From assembly GCA_907165065.1 (NCBI GenBank), contig OU015528.1:76675474-76739473 (forward strand): 64,000 nucleotides of DNA. Direction: 5' to 3'. The position numbers and the translations under genes were made by a program. This stretch comes from Caprimulgus europaeus. Taxonomy: Eukaryota > Chordata > Aves > Caprimulgiformes > Caprimulgidae. Positions 60,351 to 64,000 of the stretch are shown in pieces. Position 1 is the stretch's first letter; every line of letters starts with the position of its first letter. The notes under the pieces are model-generated. The model made no database searches. It worked only from the letters and a program-made list of their open reading frames with translations, and had not been told where the DNA came from.

Positions 60351-62930
60351 TAATATTTTTAGCACCTCTACAAAAAATAACTTTCCTGAGAATCAGAACA
60401 TAAACAATTTCAGTAATACTTGTTCTTAGCTTCCCAAACACTTATTTTCCACACTTCAAATACTTAACTACAGAGAAGGAGAAAATATTAAGAGAAATGC
60501 ACCAATTCAAAATTTTTTTTTATTATATATTTGTCTGATTACTTCACGAAAAAAAAATACATAATGGAGTTGTACTAATGCTAGTTGTTACGATTTCACC
60601 GTAGAGTTTGGACTTTATTGTTTCAAATACATTACATGGCCTTAGCTGTTCCATAGGGATACTATTGATCTAAAATGAACATCTTAAAAAAATTAATTAC
60701 AGACATTATTGATAACACCTTAGATTATTAAAAATGAAAGAATGCTATACTTCACAACTAGCTTTTCACCACGTTGCCTGCAATTTATTCAGTCTAGACA
60801 ATTTCACTTTTTTTCTCACTTGGTTTCATTTGTTCATTCTCATGTGCTAAGTTAATGTTGCATCTACCAGAGGGGACTTTTTTTAAAATACAACTTTCTT
60901 AACAAGAAAGAAAAAAAAACCCAACAAAAAATAGCCCACTTGTCCTGATTCTCTCTCCCCTTGATTTTTTTTCAAATGCTAGGGGAATTACACCATGTAA
61001 TTATTAGACACTCAGAGCCCTTCAAGTGCTTGGCTCCTAGCTCACTAGCTTCACTGCTTCGGCTGAAAGTTTGGATACTTCAGGTCCTCTCCCAAGCTCA
61101 ACAGTGTAGGTCTTCATTCCATCTACCTACAAACACTGAAATGTGGAACCTTATTTAGGAACAACAGCTCAACTAAATATCCCATATGAGCCCGTTATAC
61201 CTAATTTCCACACCTACTGAACACTGGTGGCACCTTTTTTTTTCTTCCTATGATCTTCCAGGGCCATCTGCACACTCTTCAACCAGAGGAGAGTCACCCC
61301 AAAAATTGGTTCCAGACCCAGGGTGCAGAATATCCAATGTAAGAGCACTGCAAACCTGTCTTCTTGAAGCTGAACCACAGGAGCTGTAGGGTCAGGGAGA
61401 CACTTGGTTTGCTGGTGGGATGAAATGTCTCTGATATTCTTTATGTCTTTCTGTTGACTAGAGAGCAAGACTAGAAAACCATTTAGATAACTAACTAAAA
61501 TCCCACACAGAGACTTGACACAGAGTTATAGGGGCTTTGGACTAGTCCCCAGTTCAGCACGTAGTTAAGGACACAATTATGATTATGTGCATAATTAGTT
61601 AAGTACATAGTACTGATTAGTGACTATGTCAGTATGTAGCTGTAACATAATTTCAGGCATGCGTCTCGTAGATTGCTTTAGTATTTCAAAACAAGATTTA
61701 TATATTTTCCATAAAAAATACTGCCAGCTTTTTTAATTAACTAAATTAATTTTTGTAATAATTCTTCCCAAATTGTGTCTCTTGAGATTTTTCCTATTCT
61801 TTCCTTCTTCTGTTTCCCTTCTTTCCACTTTTTCAACAAGGAAGAAAACAGATGATGAAAAAGTAAAGCAAGACATTTAACGTAAACTATTAGCAAACAG
61901 TGTTTCAGAGTTTGGTTTCAGGTTTTAATGTTTTCCCTAGATGATTCACACACAAATAAACTATTTTGTTCCAGCAGCCATATCTTAACACAGCCAACAG
62001 CTAAGGTCTTAAATAAATATTAAAAACAACTTTAGTTTTTTCATTTTAGAAAATGGGTAAAACAGCATCACTGAACAGGAGCCTGCATCCTTTGAAACAA
62101 AATACTGCTCATTTCTTTATAATTTAAAAATATGCATGTAGATTACTCTGCAGGATATAGACATCTTTTTTTTGCATTTCTATTATCTGTTGAAGGAATT
62201 AAATTCTGAAGCACCAAGCACTATGAACAACTAATGAACACCTTCAGAGAAGTAAGTTAACTGAAACCCCATCACATCAATGCCATATTCTGATAACCAT
62301 GGTTTTTTTTCCTGAGTCAGTTGTATTCTTACTATAGCTCTTACTACCTGGTGGGAAATGTTATTAAAAGAGGAAGCACTTTTAGATCCTGATGCTGATC
62401 CAGCCTAACTCTGTAAGATAGGGAGAGAGAAGAATAAAATGTAGAGATAAATAAATGCAACATAGGAGGCTGTTTTCTTTAACTATTTTCAGTATGCTCC
62501 AGTCCAACCTCAACAGACAGGATGTAATGTAGGAATTACTGTGCAGTATTTTAAGTCCCGTGTTTGCAGAACATCTGGCTATATCACAACCATCCCCTCT
62601 GGCCTCAGAGACTATGAATCAATGAAGGGAAGAGTAGCGAGCTTCAGGGAAAGAAATGGGTAGCTTGCAAATGCGAGGTTAAGGAGATTCTGCTGTGTGT
62701 GTGAGATTTTTATAGACATACTTAATATGTATGTGTGGGTCTGTACGTGTCAGAGTATATCTATGTATAAAATAAAAGTTGGTTACAATAGATGTTCTTA
62801 TCTGACCTACTTAAAATTGTACATGAAAGCACAGTTAATTTCATCTCCTATCTGTCAGATTGATATAAATCTCCTGTTCAGTATTAATTATTGTAAGCAT
62901 GAATATTCTTCATTTTTGGGGGAGACCTGA
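60351..62930. other. Unique noncoding DNA
   Basis: No gene is recognised. ORFs at 60961-61158, 61186-61389, 61214-61468 and 62697-62930 have no domain. The rest is AT-rich with TTAATTAA words. Confidence 0.5.
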
Positions 62931-63240
62931 TGATTAAAGCTACTGCAGACAGAAATCCCTATCTCATTAAAATTCCCTCCCACACCCCCTCACTGAATGT
63001 GTGTGCAACTTTTCAGACAGGATTCATCACTGTTCTGGATGTCATGCAATCTTTTGCACCTTTGGATAAAGAGTGTAAAATGCTGCCTCTGTGATGCCTT
63101 CATGTTTTTAAACACTGTTTATGCTCATTGTTCGAGAGCAAAGTGGTCTAGATTTTCATCTGAACTTCACCGAAGTGCTTGGAGCTCATTTTCTTTCTGT
63201 TTCTTTCTGCTTTTAAATCCTACAAAGTAGCTTGACCTCA
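62931..63240. promoter_or_regulatory. Candidate conserved noncoding element
   Basis: A repeat-free block with TGATTAAAGC, ATCTCATTAAAATTCC, CTTTTGCACCTTTGG and TTTTTAAACACTGTTTATGC. A plus ORF at 62997-63230 has no domain. Enhancer-like by texture only. Confidence 0.2.
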
Positions 63241-64000
63241 ATAGTTTGTGAGGTGATGCAGGGTGATAGCGGTGTTTTTGTTCTCTTTTAATGAAAGAAT
63301 ATATTTCTACCCAAAATTGCATCAGTGATAGCTGTAGAAATTAGGAATTCCAAACTAAGGTTAATCAGCCATAGTACTGTAGGAAAAACAAATTAAGAAC
63401 AAAAATATGCTTTGCATCTCTCTAAACCTGAGGTCTCAGTTTATGGCTTTAGTACTCATAGGATGACATTTACTTCTACTTGGAAGCATCTTCTTCTACC
63501 AGGAAGGCCCTGATGCCTCCCAGGCTGTTACTTCCAAGCATCAATAGAAGTCTCACAGACTTCTGTCCCCTACTGAACAAGATGAACTGCCTTTCATGAG
63601 ATCTGAACCAGATCAGCAGTTATAATTTTCAGATTAGTGTGTTTGGAGAAAGAAGTGATGAATTGTATTTTACCAGTCAGGAGTGCTGAGAGATTTTAGT
63701 TATCTGCCATATACCTGCTATTTTCACAGGACAAAGTGTATTTGACTGAAGAATGGGAGGGAGCTATTAATAAATTATTTTCATTATGCACTTCAAATTA
63801 ATGTCACAAAAAAACCCCGAATCAGACACAATTTCCCCCAAAACCAAGACACATCCCAGAATAGTCAATAGACTCATAATTACGCGTACAACCAAGATGC
63901 CTGAAAATCAGGTTCAGCTCCCTGCTCTGTCAAAGTTGAAACCAGAACAGTTTCTGATGCATCAAGTGAGTCCTACAATTGCTGGACTGCTCTGGATATG
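63241..64000. other. Unique noncoding DNA to window end
   Basis: No gene, RNA or repeat is recognised. An A run followed by CCCCG lies near 63809. Confidence 0.5.

Noticed and set aside
61560..61640. Several short inverted repeats (ACATAGT with ACTATGT and others)
   Set aside because: Arms of only 7 bp in AT-rich DNA are expected many times by chance.
1..64000. CRISPR arrays, rRNA genes, bacterial operons or a defence-type gene cluster
   Set aside because: No direct-repeat/spacer arrays, no rRNA-like conserved words and no long adjacent ORFs. The repeat content is that of a bird nuclear genome.

Overview
The window reads as avian nuclear DNA. The evidence is a scatter of 5'-truncated CR1 LINEs whose 3' ends carry the ATTCTATG-type octamer tail, old tRNA-derived MIR-like SINEs, a short piece resembling a bird ERVL-type LTR, and an AT-rich background (high thirties per cent GC by eye) with many A/T tracts and very few CpGs. 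There are no operons, no bacterial-type genes, no rRNA or true tRNA genes and no CRISPR array. I find no convincing protein-coding gene. Nearly all open reading frames are short chance ORFs, remnants of the CR1 ORF2 C-terminus, or by-products of a pentanucleotide microsatellite. The window is best read as intergenic or intronic sequence.

Layout. 1-9.4 kb: unique AT-rich DNA with one CR1 tail (1281-1350, +), two weak old SINEs (about 3.4 and 5.7 kb) and small simple repeats. 9.4-10.2 kb: a CR1 (-) with an internal 41-bp-period duplication, then a MIR-like fragment. 11.3-16.1 kb: unique DNA with a homeodomain-style palindrome (11565-11585), a run of minus-strand broken ORFs (13.3-14.5 kb) and an enhancer-like block (15.1-15.7 kb). 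16.1-21.9 kb: two CR1s, a CAAA-rich tract and the best-preserved old SINE (20.87-21.08 kb). 22.7 kb: a perfect 24-bp palindrome. 24.4 kb: an uninterrupted 156-bp CTCTC microsatellite. 29.4-30.4 kb: a CR1 of a different subfamily, an enhancer-like block and an old SINE. 33-36 kb: a MIR-like fragment, a purine tract and two tail-to-tail CR1s. 37.8 kb: one weak candidate exon. 40.1-40.3 kb: another enhancer-like block. 42.9 kb: an LTR-like fragment. 48.0 kb: an old CR1 tail. 50.6 and 51.8 kb: two minus-strand MIR-like SINEs. 52.9-53.8 kb: a locally GC-richer block dense in transcription-factor-like motifs. 55.6-56.0 kb: a CR1 with an exact 24-bp in-frame deletion. 56-64 kb: unique DNA with two further enhancer-like blocks (about 60.1 and 63.0 kb).

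If the window has a function it is probably regulatory. Several repeat-free blocks contain clustered homeodomain, MEF2, Meis/Tgif and NKX2-like words and resemble vertebrate conserved noncoding elements. That is inference: conservation cannot be measured from one sequence. I saw no previously undescribed multi-gene system.
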